This document shows, in pieces, positions 1 to 8,088 of a stretch of DNA of 37,614 nt. The notes under the pieces were generated by a model. That model was not told where the DNA came from, did not search any database, and worked only from the letters and a program-made list of their open reading frames with translations. Numbering within the stretch: the stretch's first letter is position 1; each line of letters begins with the position of its first letter. Position numbers and translations under genes: made by a program. The stretch is from positions 1 through 37,614 of the forward strand of contig CBDURF010000007.1 of assembly GCA_965369705.1 (NCBI GenBank), in the 5' to 3' direction. The DNA is from JAGLCY01 sp965369705. GTDB lineage: Bacteria > Krumholzibacteriota > Krumholzibacteriia > LZORAL124-64-63.

Positions 1-736
1 TCTTCATGATTTCCGGCCATGATTGGCGGACCTCGGACGCCATGCGACCGATCAGGAATCCTTCCACGGTTCGTGAACGCACTACCGTGGGCGCCACAGC
101 TCCCACGGCCAGGCGTAGATCATCCAGAACCCCGTCGCGAACCGTGGCCTGTGCCGCAAGGGAAATCTTGGCCAGGGCCGAAGATCGTCGCGTCGCCACC
201 TTGTGATACCAGGTCGCGGTGGCTGCGCATTCGGGGATGTTGATGGTCGTGAGAATTTCGTCCTGGCGCAGGTCTGTCCGACCGGGACCGACGATGAATT
301 CGGCCAGTTTCAGGTCACGCCTATCCTTGGCGCTTTGCAGGGTCACGGTCGCATCCCACAGGTAAAGCGGCGGCAAGGTGTCTCCCGCCGGGGAGGCGTG
401 GCAGATGTTGCCGCCCAGGGTGGCGAGGTTGCGCACGGCGGGGGAGGCCATGGCTTCAGCCGCCTGTCGCAGCAGATCCGGCACCCGCAAATCTTCCAGT
501 ACCTCACTCAGGGTGGTCGCCGCGCCGATTCTCAGCAGCCCCGCCTCATCACTGATACCGCGGCATTCCGACAGATGACCGACAAAGAGCACCGGTCGTT
601 GAAACCAAGGCAACAAGCCTGTTCCCCGCCGCCGGGCAGCTATCAGATCGGTGCCGCCGGCATAGGGAATAACCGATTCGCCAAGCCGGATAAGCAGGGC
701 TTCCTCGAGGGTGACGGGGAAATAGCTTCTTACCAC
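1..736 (-). CDS. Molybdenum hydroxylase (xanthine dehydrogenase family) FAD-binding subunit, 3' partial
   Basis: The reading frame begins at a GTG at 736-734, overlapping the end of the 2Fe-2S subunit gene by 7 bases, and runs off the left edge, so about 245 residues of a usual 280-300 are seen. The FAD-binding signatures of the CoxM/XdhB family are present: PYAGGTDL at residues 24-31 and TLGGN at 106-110 followed by SPAGD at 115-119, the loop that wraps the FAD pyrophosphate. The subunit passes electrons from the 2Fe-2S clusters to FAD and on to NAD or another acceptor. It is the third gene of a minus-strand operon behind the Mo-binding and 2Fe-2S subunits and is probably translationally coupled to them. 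The family call is firm; the substrate cannot be read from this subunit. Confidence 0.9.
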   Translation of the reverse strand, partial: MVRSYFPVTLEEALLIRLGESVIPYAGGTDLIAARRRGTGLLPWFQRPVLFVGHLSECRGISDEAGLLRIGAATTLSEVLEDLRVPDLLRQAAEAMASPAVRNLATLGGNICHASPAGDTLPPLYLWDATVTLQSAKDRRDLKLAEFIVGPGRTDLRQDEILTTINIPECAATATWYHKVATRRSSALAKISLAAQATVRDGVLDDLRLAVGAVAPTVVRSRTVEGFLIGRMASEVRQSWPEIMK

Positions 737-1200
737 AATCCCTTCCCCTGTCTGGCCGCGATCTCCACCGCGCTGACGATCATGTTGTAGCCCGTGCAAC
801 GACAAAGGTTGCCTGACAGGGCCAGTCGGATCTCCTGTGGCCCGGGTCGGCTGTTGCGCTGCAGGAGGGCCTCGCAGGCCATGATCATGCCCGGGATGCA
901 GAAACCGCATTGCACCGCACCGGCCTGGCCGAAGGCATCCTGGAGAACCGCGAAGCGCTCGGTCCGGCGGAAGCCGTCGATTGTGACGATTCGGCGACCG
1001 GAAACCTGGCCGACCGCAACCAGGCAGGAGTTGACCAGGCGTCCGTCGAGCAGAACCGAGCAGGCACCGCACTCGCCCTGCCCACAGCCTTCCTTGACGC
1101 CCGTCAGGCAGGCGTCCTCACGCAGTAGATCCAAAAGGCGTCGCGTCGGTTCGCAGTCAAAGTCCCGCTGCTTGCCGTCCAGCATCAAGGTGAATTTCAC
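730..1200 (-). CDS. Molybdenum hydroxylase (xanthine dehydrogenase family) 2Fe-2S subunit
   Basis: This 156-residue protein is full length for the CoxS/XdhC-type small subunit that holds two [2Fe-2S] clusters and carries electrons from the molybdenum site to FAD. The N-terminal plant-ferredoxin domain has cysteines 39, 44, 47 and 59 (C-x4-C-x2-C-x11-C, within CGQGECGAC). The C-terminal helical domain has C98 and C101 in QCGFCIPGM and C133 and C135 in NLCRCTGYN, the canonical second-cluster ligands. The ATG overlaps the stop of the Mo-subunit gene by 4 bases and the stop overlaps the FAD-subunit start, so the three are one translationally coupled operon. All eight ligands are intact, so the enzyme is expected to be active. 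Confidence 0.95.
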   Translation of the reverse strand: MKFTLMLDGKQRDFDCEPTRRLLDLLREDACLTGVKEGCGQGECGACSVLLDGRLVNSCLVAVGQVSGRRIVTIDGFRRTERFAVLQDAFGQAGAVQCGFCIPGMIMACEALLQRNSRPGPQEIRLALSGNLCRCTGYNMIVSAVEIAARQGKGLW

Positions 1201-3335
1201 GACGGCTCCTCCAACAGCTCCAGCACGTGTTCAGGGCGTATCGGCAGCTCGGTCACCGGAACTCCCAAGGCATGACTGACAGCGGAGGCCAGCGCCACCG
1301 GAGCTCCCAGGAAAGTCACTTCCCCGGCCCCTTTGGCGCCGAAGGGGCCCACCGCGGAGGGATTGTCGACCAGCTCGCTGACGATGGGAGGGGCGTCGCA
1401 GGCGGTCGGAATCGTGTAGTCGGTCAAGGTGCCCTGGCGCAGCCGCCCGTCCTCTATCTCCAGGACTTCCAGATGGGCCCAGCCCAATCCCTGCAGAATG
1501 CCCCCTTCCACCTGGCCCTGAACGATCAATTCATCGATAGGCGTGCCGATGTCGTGCACTGCCCAGACCTTCTCCACGGCAATGGCGCCGGTCAAGGGGT
1601 CGATGGCCACCTGCAGGGCGACCGCGCCCCAGGAGTAGTCGGGGTAGGCGTCGCCGGTGAAGGTCTCGTTGTCCCATTGAATGTAGGCGGGTTGCTTGTA
1701 ATCTTGTTCGACGGTGATCTCGCCGGCCTCACCCCGGCGCTCCTTCAATTCCTCGGCGGCCCTTTCGACCAGTTTCCCGACCATCATGATGGAGCGTGAG
1801 GCAACGGTCGGCCCCGAGTTGGGGACACGATCCGTATCGGGGTTGGCAAAATCAATGTCCCGCAGAGGGATCTCAAGCACCTGGGCCACGATCTTGCGCA
1901 TTGTCGTCTGAAGGCCTTGACCCATTTCCACGTTGGAAATCAAGATTTCCACCCGGCCCGCCGAATTCCGCCGAAGTTTTACCCTGGACTTGATCTCATC
2001 CCGTTCGGCACTGCCGGTGAAGCCCGCTCCGTGCAGGACAAGGGCCTGGCCGATGCCGCGCAGCGGGGTGAGGTCGTCGGTGGCGACGGGGGCGCCGGGA
2101 CGCCGTCCGAAGACTTCGTATTTCTCATCGAAATCGGACAGAGTTTTCAAGCGGTCCGTGATCCGGTCAATAACGACCTGGCTGTGATAGGTGCCGCCGG
2201 TAGCGGTTCGGTCGCCGGAAGCAACGAGGTAGCGCCGCTTGTATGCCAAGGGGGAAACACCAAATTCCCGGGCCACCCGCTCCATGTGCATTTCCACCGC
2301 GAAGATTCCCTGCGGTCCGCCAAAGCCCCGAAAAGCTCCGGAGACGACGGTGTTCGTTGCCAACACCTGACCCCGACATCGGATGTTGGGGATGCGGTAG
2401 ACGCCGCCGGCGACGAACATGGTCCGTTGCAAAACCACCGGCGAGAGTCCGGTATACGCGCCGCCATCAAGGGTGACGTCGAACTCCATGGCCGTGGGCT
2501 TGCCCGTGGCATCGTGGGCGGTGCGCACACGAACCCGCGACGGGTGACGTTTGCAGGTCGTCTGGATATCCTCGTCCCGCTCCAGAACAAGCAGCACCGG
2601 CGCGCCCGTGACCATGGCGGCTACTGCCACCTGGCAGGCCAGCACCGATGGATAATCCTCTTTGCCCCCGAACGCGCCCCCGGTGGTGGTCTGCACCACT
2701 TGCACCTTGTCAAGCGCCAGGCCGAGGGTCCGGTGAACCGCCCGCTGCACATAAAACGGGCACTGCATGGATCCCTGCAACCTGATGCCGTTCTGCCGGG
2801 GCATGGCCAGCATTCCCTGCGGTTCAAGGTATATGTGCTCCTGGCTGCCGGTTCTGTACTCGCCGGAAATGACGCGGTCGGCCGCCGCGAAGGCCGCTTC
2901 GGGATCGCCCGTGGTATAACTGTATCGGGCCTGTCGGGTGAGGCCGGGGTCGTCAAGCGTCAACACAGGGGGCAGATCCTCATACACGACGGTTATCCCG
3001 GCCATGATATCCGCAACGATCTCGATATCAGGACCGACTATCAGCAGGATGGGGTCGCCGATATACTCGACGACCTTGTCGGCGAAGACAGGCCAGTCAT
3101 CCACCAGGAAGCTCACGACGTTCAACCCGGGCACATCGTCAGCCGAAATGACGTGGTAGCCGGCGGGCAGGGGGGGGAGGGAGATGTCGAAAAATCGCGC
3201 CCGCGGTCGTTCCGAGCGGAGGACACGAGCATGGAGCAAACCATCACAGGGCATGTCGGCCAGATACCGGGCTTGACCGGATGTTTTTGCCGGGTTGTCC
3301 ACCCGCTCCACTGCCTGGCTTATCAAATGAGCCAA
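1197..3335 (-). CDS. Molybdenum hydroxylase (xanthine dehydrogenase family) molybdopterin-binding subunit
   Basis: The catalytic subunit (712 residues) binds the molybdenum-pterin cofactor and hydroxylates a heteroaromatic or aldehyde substrate using water. Visible family motifs are QEHIYLEP (165-172), GGAFGGKE (219-226) contacting the cofactor, GAFRGFGGPQG (333-343), which in xanthine dehydrogenases carries the substrate-binding arginine, and GAKGAGE (666-672), ending in the expected catalytic glutamate E672. The GAFRGFGGPQ loop resembles xanthine dehydrogenase more than the CO dehydrogenase AYRCSFR loop. The chosen start is TTG at 3335, with AGGA about ten bases upstream; GTG at 3311 is an alternative. 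It leads the operon and lies behind the inverted repeat at 3360-3404. The maturation genes at 25117-28221 suggest a labile-selenium enzyme acting on xanthine or another purine, but nicotinate- or aldehyde-type activity is not excluded. Confidence 0.92.
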   Translation of the reverse strand: MAHLISQAVERVDNPAKTSGQARYLADMPCDGLLHARVLRSERPRARFFDISLPPLPAGYHVISADDVPGLNVVSFLVDDWPVFADKVVEYIGDPILLIVGPDIEIVADIMAGITVVYEDLPPVLTLDDPGLTRQARYSYTTGDPEAAFAAADRVISGEYRTGSQEHIYLEPQGMLAMPRQNGIRLQGSMQCPFYVQRAVHRTLGLALDKVQVVQTTTGGAFGGKEDYPSVLACQVAVAAMVTGAPVLLVLERDEDIQTTCKRHPSRVRVRTAHDATGKPTAMEFDVTLDGGAYTGLSPVVLQRTMFVAGGVYRIPNIRCRGQVLATNTVVSGAFRGFGGPQGIFAVEMHMERVAREFGVSPLAYKRRYLVASGDRTATGGTYHSQVVIDRITDRLKTLSDFDEKYEVFGRRPGAPVATDDLTPLRGIGQALVLHGAGFTGSAERDEIKSRVKLRRNSAGRVEILISNVEMGQGLQTTMRKIVAQVLEIPLRDIDFANPDTDRVPNSGPTVASRSIMMVGKLVERAAEELKERRGEAGEITVEQDYKQPAYIQWDNETFTGDAYPDYSWGAVALQVAIDPLTGAIAVEKVWAVHDIGTPIDELIVQGQVEGGILQGLGWAHLEVLEIEDGRLRQGTLTDYTIPTACDAPPIVSELVDNPSAVGPFGAKGAGEVTFLGAPVALASAVSHALGVPVTELPIRPEHVLELLEEPS

Positions 3336-3359
3336 CTACCGCATCCTTTCTTGCCGGCA

Positions 3360-3404
3360 TCCCATAAAATCAGGACAGTCGCCATTTTAGAAGATTTTAT
3401 GGGA
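3360..3404. promoter_or_regulatory. AT-rich 12-bp inverted repeat in front of the molybdenum hydroxylase operon
   Basis: The arms TCCCATAAAATC (3360-3371) and GATTTTATGGGA (3393-3404) are perfect reverse complements separated by 21 bases, so the arm centres are about 33 bases, or three helical turns, apart. A weaker third copy of the motif (CCATTTTAG) lies in the spacer. The sequence is strikingly AT-rich for this genome and sits in the 100-base gap between the IMPACT gene stop and the hydroxylase start. The position suggests an operator for the hydroxylase operon. A hairpin in the transcript is the alternative; no T-run supports a terminator. The binding factor is unknown. Confidence 0.55.
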
Positions 3405-3435
3405 ACCATGCGAAAAAACTTTGCCGGCCGATCCT

Positions 3436-4086
3436 TCAATCCACCGCCTCTTCCAGGACGACGGCGCCGGCGGTAAGTTCGGTCAAGGTTTCGGCAAACC
3501 CGCGCCAGACGGAATGAGGAAGCCAGATACGCCAGGTAACCTCCTCACCGTATTGCTGATCCAGCAGCTTGCCGTCCCGCGAATCCAATAGGCGTCGGAT
3601 GGTCTTGTCCCGGGCGTAGGGGAATCTCAGGACGAATTCCCGACCCTGGGGTACTTCCCGGATGCCGGCCTCGGCCAGGACCATCGCCCCGGCCTGGCCG
3701 TAGGCTCGGGCCAGTCCTCCGGTGCCGAGCTTGATGCCCCCGAAATAACGGACCACGATCACCAGGACATCGGTTAGTTCGAGTTTGCCGATGGCCGCGA
3801 GGATGGGTTCGCCGGCCGTTCCGGACGGTTCGCCGGCATCACTTTTTCGAGTGATCGTTTCTCGTCCGACGCCCAGCCTGTAACCGTAGCAGACATGTCG
3901 CGCGTCGTGATAGCGGCGGGCCGTCTCGTCCAGGCGGGCTTGGGCATTCTGCTCGGTGGCAACGGGAAAGGCAAGGGCCAGGAAACGGGACCGCTGTACC
4001 TTCAACTCGGTTTCCCCCGGGCCCGCGAGGGTCAGGAAGCTGTCCGGGGGATCGTTTTCGATTGGTTTGTCACGGGGGTGTTTCAC
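3436..4086 (-). CDS. IMPACT/YigZ family protein
   Basis: This 216-residue protein belongs to the YigZ/IMPACT family. The family signature is clear: SDAGEPSGTAG at residues 82-92 and RYFGGIKLGTGGL at 113-125, followed by a C-terminal ferredoxin-like domain of the usual length. Eukaryotic IMPACT modulates GCN2 signalling; the bacterial members have no agreed biochemical role, though ribosome or nucleic-acid contacts have been proposed. The start is GTG at 4086, with GGAG about ten bases upstream. It is on the same strand as the molybdenum hydroxylase operon, 100 bases ahead of it, but the inverted repeat in the gap suggests separate control. No functional link to the hydroxylase is evident. Confidence 0.9.
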   Translation of the reverse strand: MKHPRDKPIENDPPDSFLTLAGPGETELKVQRSRFLALAFPVATEQNAQARLDETARRYHDARHVCYGYRLGVGRETITRKSDAGEPSGTAGEPILAAIGKLELTDVLVIVVRYFGGIKLGTGGLARAYGQAGAMVLAEAGIREVPQGREFVLRFPYARDKTIRRLLDSRDGKLLDQQYGEEVTWRIWLPHSVWRGFAETLTELTAGAVVLEEAVD

Positions 4087-4341
4087 GTCTTGTCCACTCC
4101 GACAGCAGGTGTATGGTTTTCAGCCATGACCAGAGGTGGAAGGGGGGATTCTCCTCCCTCGGGAGCCAATTATTGCCATCGTATATTCTATTTTATTTAT
4201 TGGCAAGCATTTGCCTGATCACGCCGGGGCTTCTGGTGGCACCGCCCTTGCAAGGTGATTTCGGACCGGACACCGACGGGACTCGGACATCTTGAAAGCG
4301 GGAGCTGGAGCTTGCAGGCGCAACGGACATCTTCCTCAGGA

Positions 4342-4974
4342 ATGCAGTACGCCAGGGCCGTAATCAGGGTCCTTACCTTCCTGACTGCCTGGGTCTTGGC
4401 AGTCGGACCGTCGACCGGGGCGGTCGCCCAGTTGGCGGAGGGAAATTCCCGTCTGGAACTGCCGCCTTCCCAGTTGGGTCAGCCCTTCGAGAATCCCGTT
4501 TTCCTGGCCGGACATTGGGCCTATGGGGGCGGCTTCCAGGATCAGCAAGGAGACCAGGGGTACGGGGGCGCCTTGATATTCCGGCCGGGTTCTCCGGTCA
4601 ACATCTTCGATGGCCTCTTGGACTGGAAGGCCGGGATGGTCGTCCAGGTGGATTTCCTCCAGGTTCCCGACGGCGGCGACATTACCTCCGCAGATCTCAT
4701 CCTGCGCCGGTATTTCAACAACCGGGGAGACCGGAAGACCGAGGTCAACCTCTTTCTCGGCCTCGGATCCGGGGTCAGCTACATCGACCGTCCCCGACCG
4801 GATGACGTAACGGCGGGAGATTACTGGTCCATCCTGGCCGAGGCCGGCCAGGAATGGTTTTTCAAACCCACTCACATGTTCTACCTGAAGGTCCAGTACC
4901 GTTGGCTGATCAATGCCGGCCGGACCTACCGGACCTGGTCGGTTCTTGTCGGCGCGGGCCTCGCCTGGCCCTGA
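4342..4974 (+). CDS. Exported protein of unknown function, probable outer-membrane beta-barrel
   Basis: I do not recognise the family. From the ATG at 4342 the product is 210 residues and opens with a plausible signal peptide of about 30 residues (basic start, hydrophobic core, GAVAQ cleavage region). The mature part has alternating hydrophobic and polar strands rich in Gly, Tyr, Trp and Phe, such as HWAYGGGF, LILRRYF and MFYLKVQYRWL, and ends in a glycine-rich aromatic strand, which suits a small outer-membrane barrel. The frame is open back to a GTG at 4255, but the signal peptide favours 4342. The ribosome-binding site is weak either way. It lies upstream of another exported protein on the same strand, with 157 bases between them. 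Confidence 0.7.
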   Translation: MQYARAVIRVLTFLTAWVLAVGPSTGAVAQLAEGNSRLELPPSQLGQPFENPVFLAGHWAYGGGFQDQQGDQGYGGALIFRPGSPVNIFDGLLDWKAGMVVQVDFLQVPDGGDITSADLILRRYFNNRGDRKTEVNLFLGLGSGVSYIDRPRPDDVTAGDYWSILAEAGQEWFFKPTHMFYLKVQYRWLINAGRTYRTWSVLVGAGLAWP

Positions 4975-5131
4975 CCCGGAAAAATGATTTTCCCGCCCCG
5001 GCGCCATTGGGTGCATCGAAATGAATGACCAGACCGTTCGCTTGGGCTATATTGATCGGGTTACCCCCTGAAAAACCCACTGTGACGAAACGGCCCTCGG
5101 CCGGTCACGGCTTTCCACACCGAGGTGTTTC

Positions 5132-5971
5132 ATGAGGAAATTTCGCGTTGCGCGTTTGTCGGCCCGGTCGACCGGGATCCGGCCTGCCCTTCTGCTGATG
5201 GTTCTGGGGCTGGCGGTCTTCCTGTGGTCCGGACCGGGGTCGCTCCAGGCCCAGGGGGAATTGACATACTCGGAATACCGCGCCCTGTCCTGGGCGGCCG
5301 ATCGCCTGGACCATGTCACGATGTTCGAGCCCATCCACGGGGAGGAGGGCATGCTCTTCGCCATCGGCGAGCGGTTCGGCACGGTCCAGGTGTCCATAAT
5401 GGACGGCCGGGGCGTCCGCAGGGTGTGGAAGAGCATCCAGTTGAGCGGAATTCCGGACGAGGTCCTAACGGCCGATCTGGACGGCGACTCCCTCGATGAC
5501 AGCATTCTCTGCCGGACCAGCAACGGGAAGGTCTATGTCTGGAGCCTGGACGGTTACGCCCTCCTGTGGGAATCCCTGCCCAGCGAATACCGGGAGGTAT
5601 CCTGCTTCACGACCGCCAACGTGGACGAGGACCCGGCCAACGAGATCGTCATGGTGGCCGACAACCGGATCGTCTACGTGGACGGCGTCAACTTCACCAA
5701 GAGTTTCACCAGCATCCTTGAGTATTCCGCCACCCAGGTGCGGTGTGGGGACGTGGACGGCGACAATCGGGTGGAGATCGTTCTGAACACCGGTCAGGTG
5801 GTGGATTCGGTGACCGGGGATATCGAGTGGGAAGATGAGCCGTTCTTCGGCAAGATCGAACTGCTCGACATCAACGGGGACGGGACACCCGAGATCCTGA
5901 CCGAGAATCCCGGCAACGGCCCCTTGAAGGTTTTCGATGCTGCCCACCGCTTCGAGGTGCGCTTCCAGTAG
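5132..5971 (+). CDS. Exported FG-GAP/VCBS-like repeat protein
   Basis: This 279-residue protein starts at the ATG at 5132 (AGG six bases upstream) and has a long signal peptide ending near GSLQAQ, residue 41. The mature part contains four evenly spaced acidic loops, DLDGDSLDD (115-123), NVDEDPANE (163-171), DVDGDNRVE (207-215) and DINGDGTPE (246-254), each followed by a hydrophobic strand. This is the calcium-loop pattern of FG-GAP/VCBS beta-propeller repeats, so the protein is probably a small extracytoplasmic, calcium-stabilised propeller. No catalytic domain is visible. Its stop is only 5 bases from the stop of the convergent dsbD gene, leaving no room for a terminator between them. The role is unknown; adhesion or scaffolding would be a guess. 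Confidence 0.75.
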   Translation: MRKFRVARLSARSTGIRPALLLMVLGLAVFLWSGPGSLQAQGELTYSEYRALSWAADRLDHVTMFEPIHGEEGMLFAIGERFGTVQVSIMDGRGVRRVWKSIQLSGIPDEVLTADLDGDSLDDSILCRTSNGKVYVWSLDGYALLWESLPSEYREVSCFTTANVDEDPANEIVMVADNRIVYVDGVNFTKSFTSILEYSATQVRCGDVDGDNRVEIVLNTGQVVDSVTGDIEWEDEPFFGKIELLDINGDGTPEILTENPGNGPLKVFDAAHRFEVRFQ

Positions 5972-5976
5972 AGGGA

Positions 5977-7824
5977 TCAGCGAATACTCTTCATGAGCTC
6001 AAGCATGTCTGCGGCGGACTTGAAGCCCGCGGACCTGCCGTGCAGAACCTCGCCGCGGCTGTCGATGAAGATGATCCGGGGCAAACCGGGAACCTTGAAT
6101 TCTTCCTTGATGGAGTTCATCTCGGCGTCGTCGGGCGCGGTCGCGTCGACCTTGATGGTCATGAACCGCTGGGCCTCGGCCACTACTGTGGGTACGTTCC
6201 AGACGAGTTTGTCGAGCTTCTTGCAGTAGACGCACCACTGGGCCCAGAAATCGATCATCACCGGCCGGCCCGCGGCTTTGGCTTCCGTCCGTTTGGCGGC
6301 GATAAATGCCTGGACCTTTTCGCCGGTGTGGACCTTGGTCCACTGGACCTTGTCCGGCAGGGACTCGGCGGGCGGGTCCACGGCTGTGACCCTTGCGGCG
6401 GTGGGTCCTTTTCCCACGGGCGCCAAGCGGGTTTCAGACTCCGGCCCGGCGGCGATATCAGCGAGGGGGGAAGGCATCATGAAACCGTGTTGCACGAAGG
6501 ATCCGCCCAGGAAATAGAGACCGGCCACGAACACGACCAGGCCCAGGCCCTTGAGCGTGCGGGGCCACCACCCGGCCTCGGACGCAAGCGAATCGAAAGC
6601 TCCCATGAACACCGCGGTAAGGATGGTTGCCACCCCGACCAGGGGATAGAAGATGTGTTCGGGCAGGACGCTGCCGGGCCGGACGAAATAGAAGGCCATG
6701 GCGACCAGCAGCAGCCCCATGCCTTTCTTGACGGTGTCCATCCACCCTCCGCTTTGGGGCATCGAGCCCAGGAGTGCGGGGAAGGTCCCCACCCCGATCA
6801 GCAACAGGCCCATGCCGATCCCGAAGGTGAACAGGGAAAGGAAACCCAGAACCCAATCGCCCGTGGAGGCCACCCAGACCAGCAGGGCCGCTAGAAAGGG
6901 GCCCACGCAGGGCGAGGCCACCAGACCGGCCACCAGTCCCATGGCGAACACGCCGACCAGCCCGCCGCGGGTACCCGCGCCGGGGCCCTGCAGACGGTCG
7001 CGCAGAAAAGCCGGCGCCTGAAGTTCGAAGGCCCCGAACATGCTGAAGGAAAGAGCCAGCAGGAGAAGAGCGATGGGCACCAGGACCACGGGACTCTGCA
7101 TGAAGGCCGTGATGCCGCTGAAGACCGTGGCGCTCAGGGCACCCATGACCGCGTAGACCAGGGCCATGCCGATCACGTAGGTGACGGACATGATCAGGCC
7201 GTGCGCCACCCCCTTTTCCTGGCTCTGGGCGCCGATCACGGCCAGAGTGATGGGGATCATGGGATAGATGCAGGGGGAAAGGCTCATCAGCAGGCCGAAT
7301 CCGAAGACCAGGATCAGGAAGAAGCCGAGGCCCTTGCGTTCAATGAAATTGCTGATCTTGTCCTCGGTCCACTCATCGCCGTAATCGACCTTGATGGATC
7401 CGGACCACTTGGCTGTCTCGGTGGCGCCCGCGGAGGTCCTGGCGGTCACCGAGACGATCAGATCAGCCGTGAGGGGTTTCACCTCCGGACCCACGGGAGC
7501 GGCCCATTCGAACCTGGCCGTACCCTGGTAGGCGGCGGGGTCGGACCCGGGAGTGGAAAGGGGCTTGACCGGGTAGGGAGAGCCGAAAAATCCAGGACCT
7601 TCGCCGGTGGAGACATCGATCACCAGACCGTCGACCAGGATCGTCTCCCCTGGAGCGGGAACGATCTCCACCTCGAGAACCAGATCCTTGCCGATTTCGG
7701 CGGTTTCGCCCCGGGAAACGACATTGATTTCGACGGCTCCGGCGGATGCTTCCGGTACGGGAGCGGTCATGGTCAGAAGAAGACCAAGCAGGATGACAGC
7801 GCAGCTTCGGTGGACAGATTCCAT
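5977..7824 (-). CDS. dsbD: Thiol:disulfide interchange protein DsbD-like, with cysteine-free N-terminal domain
   Basis: This 615-residue inner-membrane protein moves reducing electrons from cytoplasmic thioredoxin to the periplasm. Order of parts: signal peptide (1-28), periplasmic beta domain (about 30-155), about eight membrane segments (165-445), and a periplasmic thioredoxin domain with WCVYC (C531, C534). The membrane cysteine pair is C185 in SLSPCIYP and C306 in ASPCVGPF, as in the family. Oddly, no cysteine lies between residue 9 and residue 184, so the N-terminal domain lacks the redox pair found in classical DsbD; the positions that would fit hold Ser, Thr or Ala (ARTSAGATETAKW). It is divergent from a TlpA-like thioredoxin gene, a likely partner. 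A probable promoter lies at 7898-7925. Confidence 0.9.
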   Translation of the reverse strand: MESVHRSCAVILLGLLLTMTAPVPEASAGAVEINVVSRGETAEIGKDLVLEVEIVPAPGETILVDGLVIDVSTGEGPGFFGSPYPVKPLSTPGSDPAAYQGTARFEWAAPVGPEVKPLTADLIVSVTARTSAGATETAKWSGSIKVDYGDEWTEDKISNFIERKGLGFFLILVFGFGLLMSLSPCIYPMIPITLAVIGAQSQEKGVAHGLIMSVTYVIGMALVYAVMGALSATVFSGITAFMQSPVVLVPIALLLLALSFSMFGAFELQAPAFLRDRLQGPGAGTRGGLVGVFAMGLVAGLVASPCVGPFLAALLVWVASTGDWVLGFLSLFTFGIGMGLLLIGVGTFPALLGSMPQSGGWMDTVKKGMGLLLVAMAFYFVRPGSVLPEHIFYPLVGVATILTAVFMGAFDSLASEAGWWPRTLKGLGLVVFVAGLYFLGGSFVQHGFMMPSPLADIAAGPESETRLAPVGKGPTAARVTAVDPPAESLPDKVQWTKVHTGEKVQAFIAAKRTEAKAAGRPVMIDFWAQWCVYCKKLDKLVWNVPTVVAEAQRFMTIKVDATAPDDAEMNSIKEEFKVPGLPRIIFIDSRGEVLHGRSAGFKSAADMLELMKSIR

Positions 7825-7897
7825 GTTCCGGTGGACCTCGCGAGGGGATTATCGTCACAATTCCCGCCGCAGGGACGGGAACGGAATTCATGAGGGT

Positions 7898-7925
7898 ACT
7901 ATACGAAGATAAATGCATTAGACAA
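7898..7925 (-). promoter_or_regulatory. Sigma70-type promoter for dsbD
   Basis: On the minus strand, TTGTCT (complement of 7920-7925) and TATAGT (complement of 7898-7903) are separated by 16 bases. Transcription would start near 7891 and give a leader of about 65 bases before the dsbD ATG at 7824. The stretch is markedly AT-richer than its surroundings. The prediction is by eye only. Confidence 0.5.
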
Positions 7926-8088
7926 GATCCGGTTCCATCTTGTCGGGTCGAAAGTTGCATATCGGGGAACTTTTTGCCAGATTATTGTGTCTGCCGGAAC
8001 GGGGCTGCGTTTGTGGCCCCGCCCGTGGATGGCGATACCGCCTTGAGCAACAGGTTCCCGAATCGAACTACTACCGGAAGGATCTGCA

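Noticed and set aside
1917..3476. Plus-strand open frame of about 519 codons opposite the hydroxylase Mo subunit
   Set aside because: Antisense shadow of a well-conserved gene, with no recognisable protein features and no ribosome-binding site.
4978..4993. GGAAAA-ATGA-TTTTCC hairpin after the barrel-like gene as a terminator
   Set aside because: The stem is A-T dominated and there is no separate T-run beyond it, so it is too weak to call.
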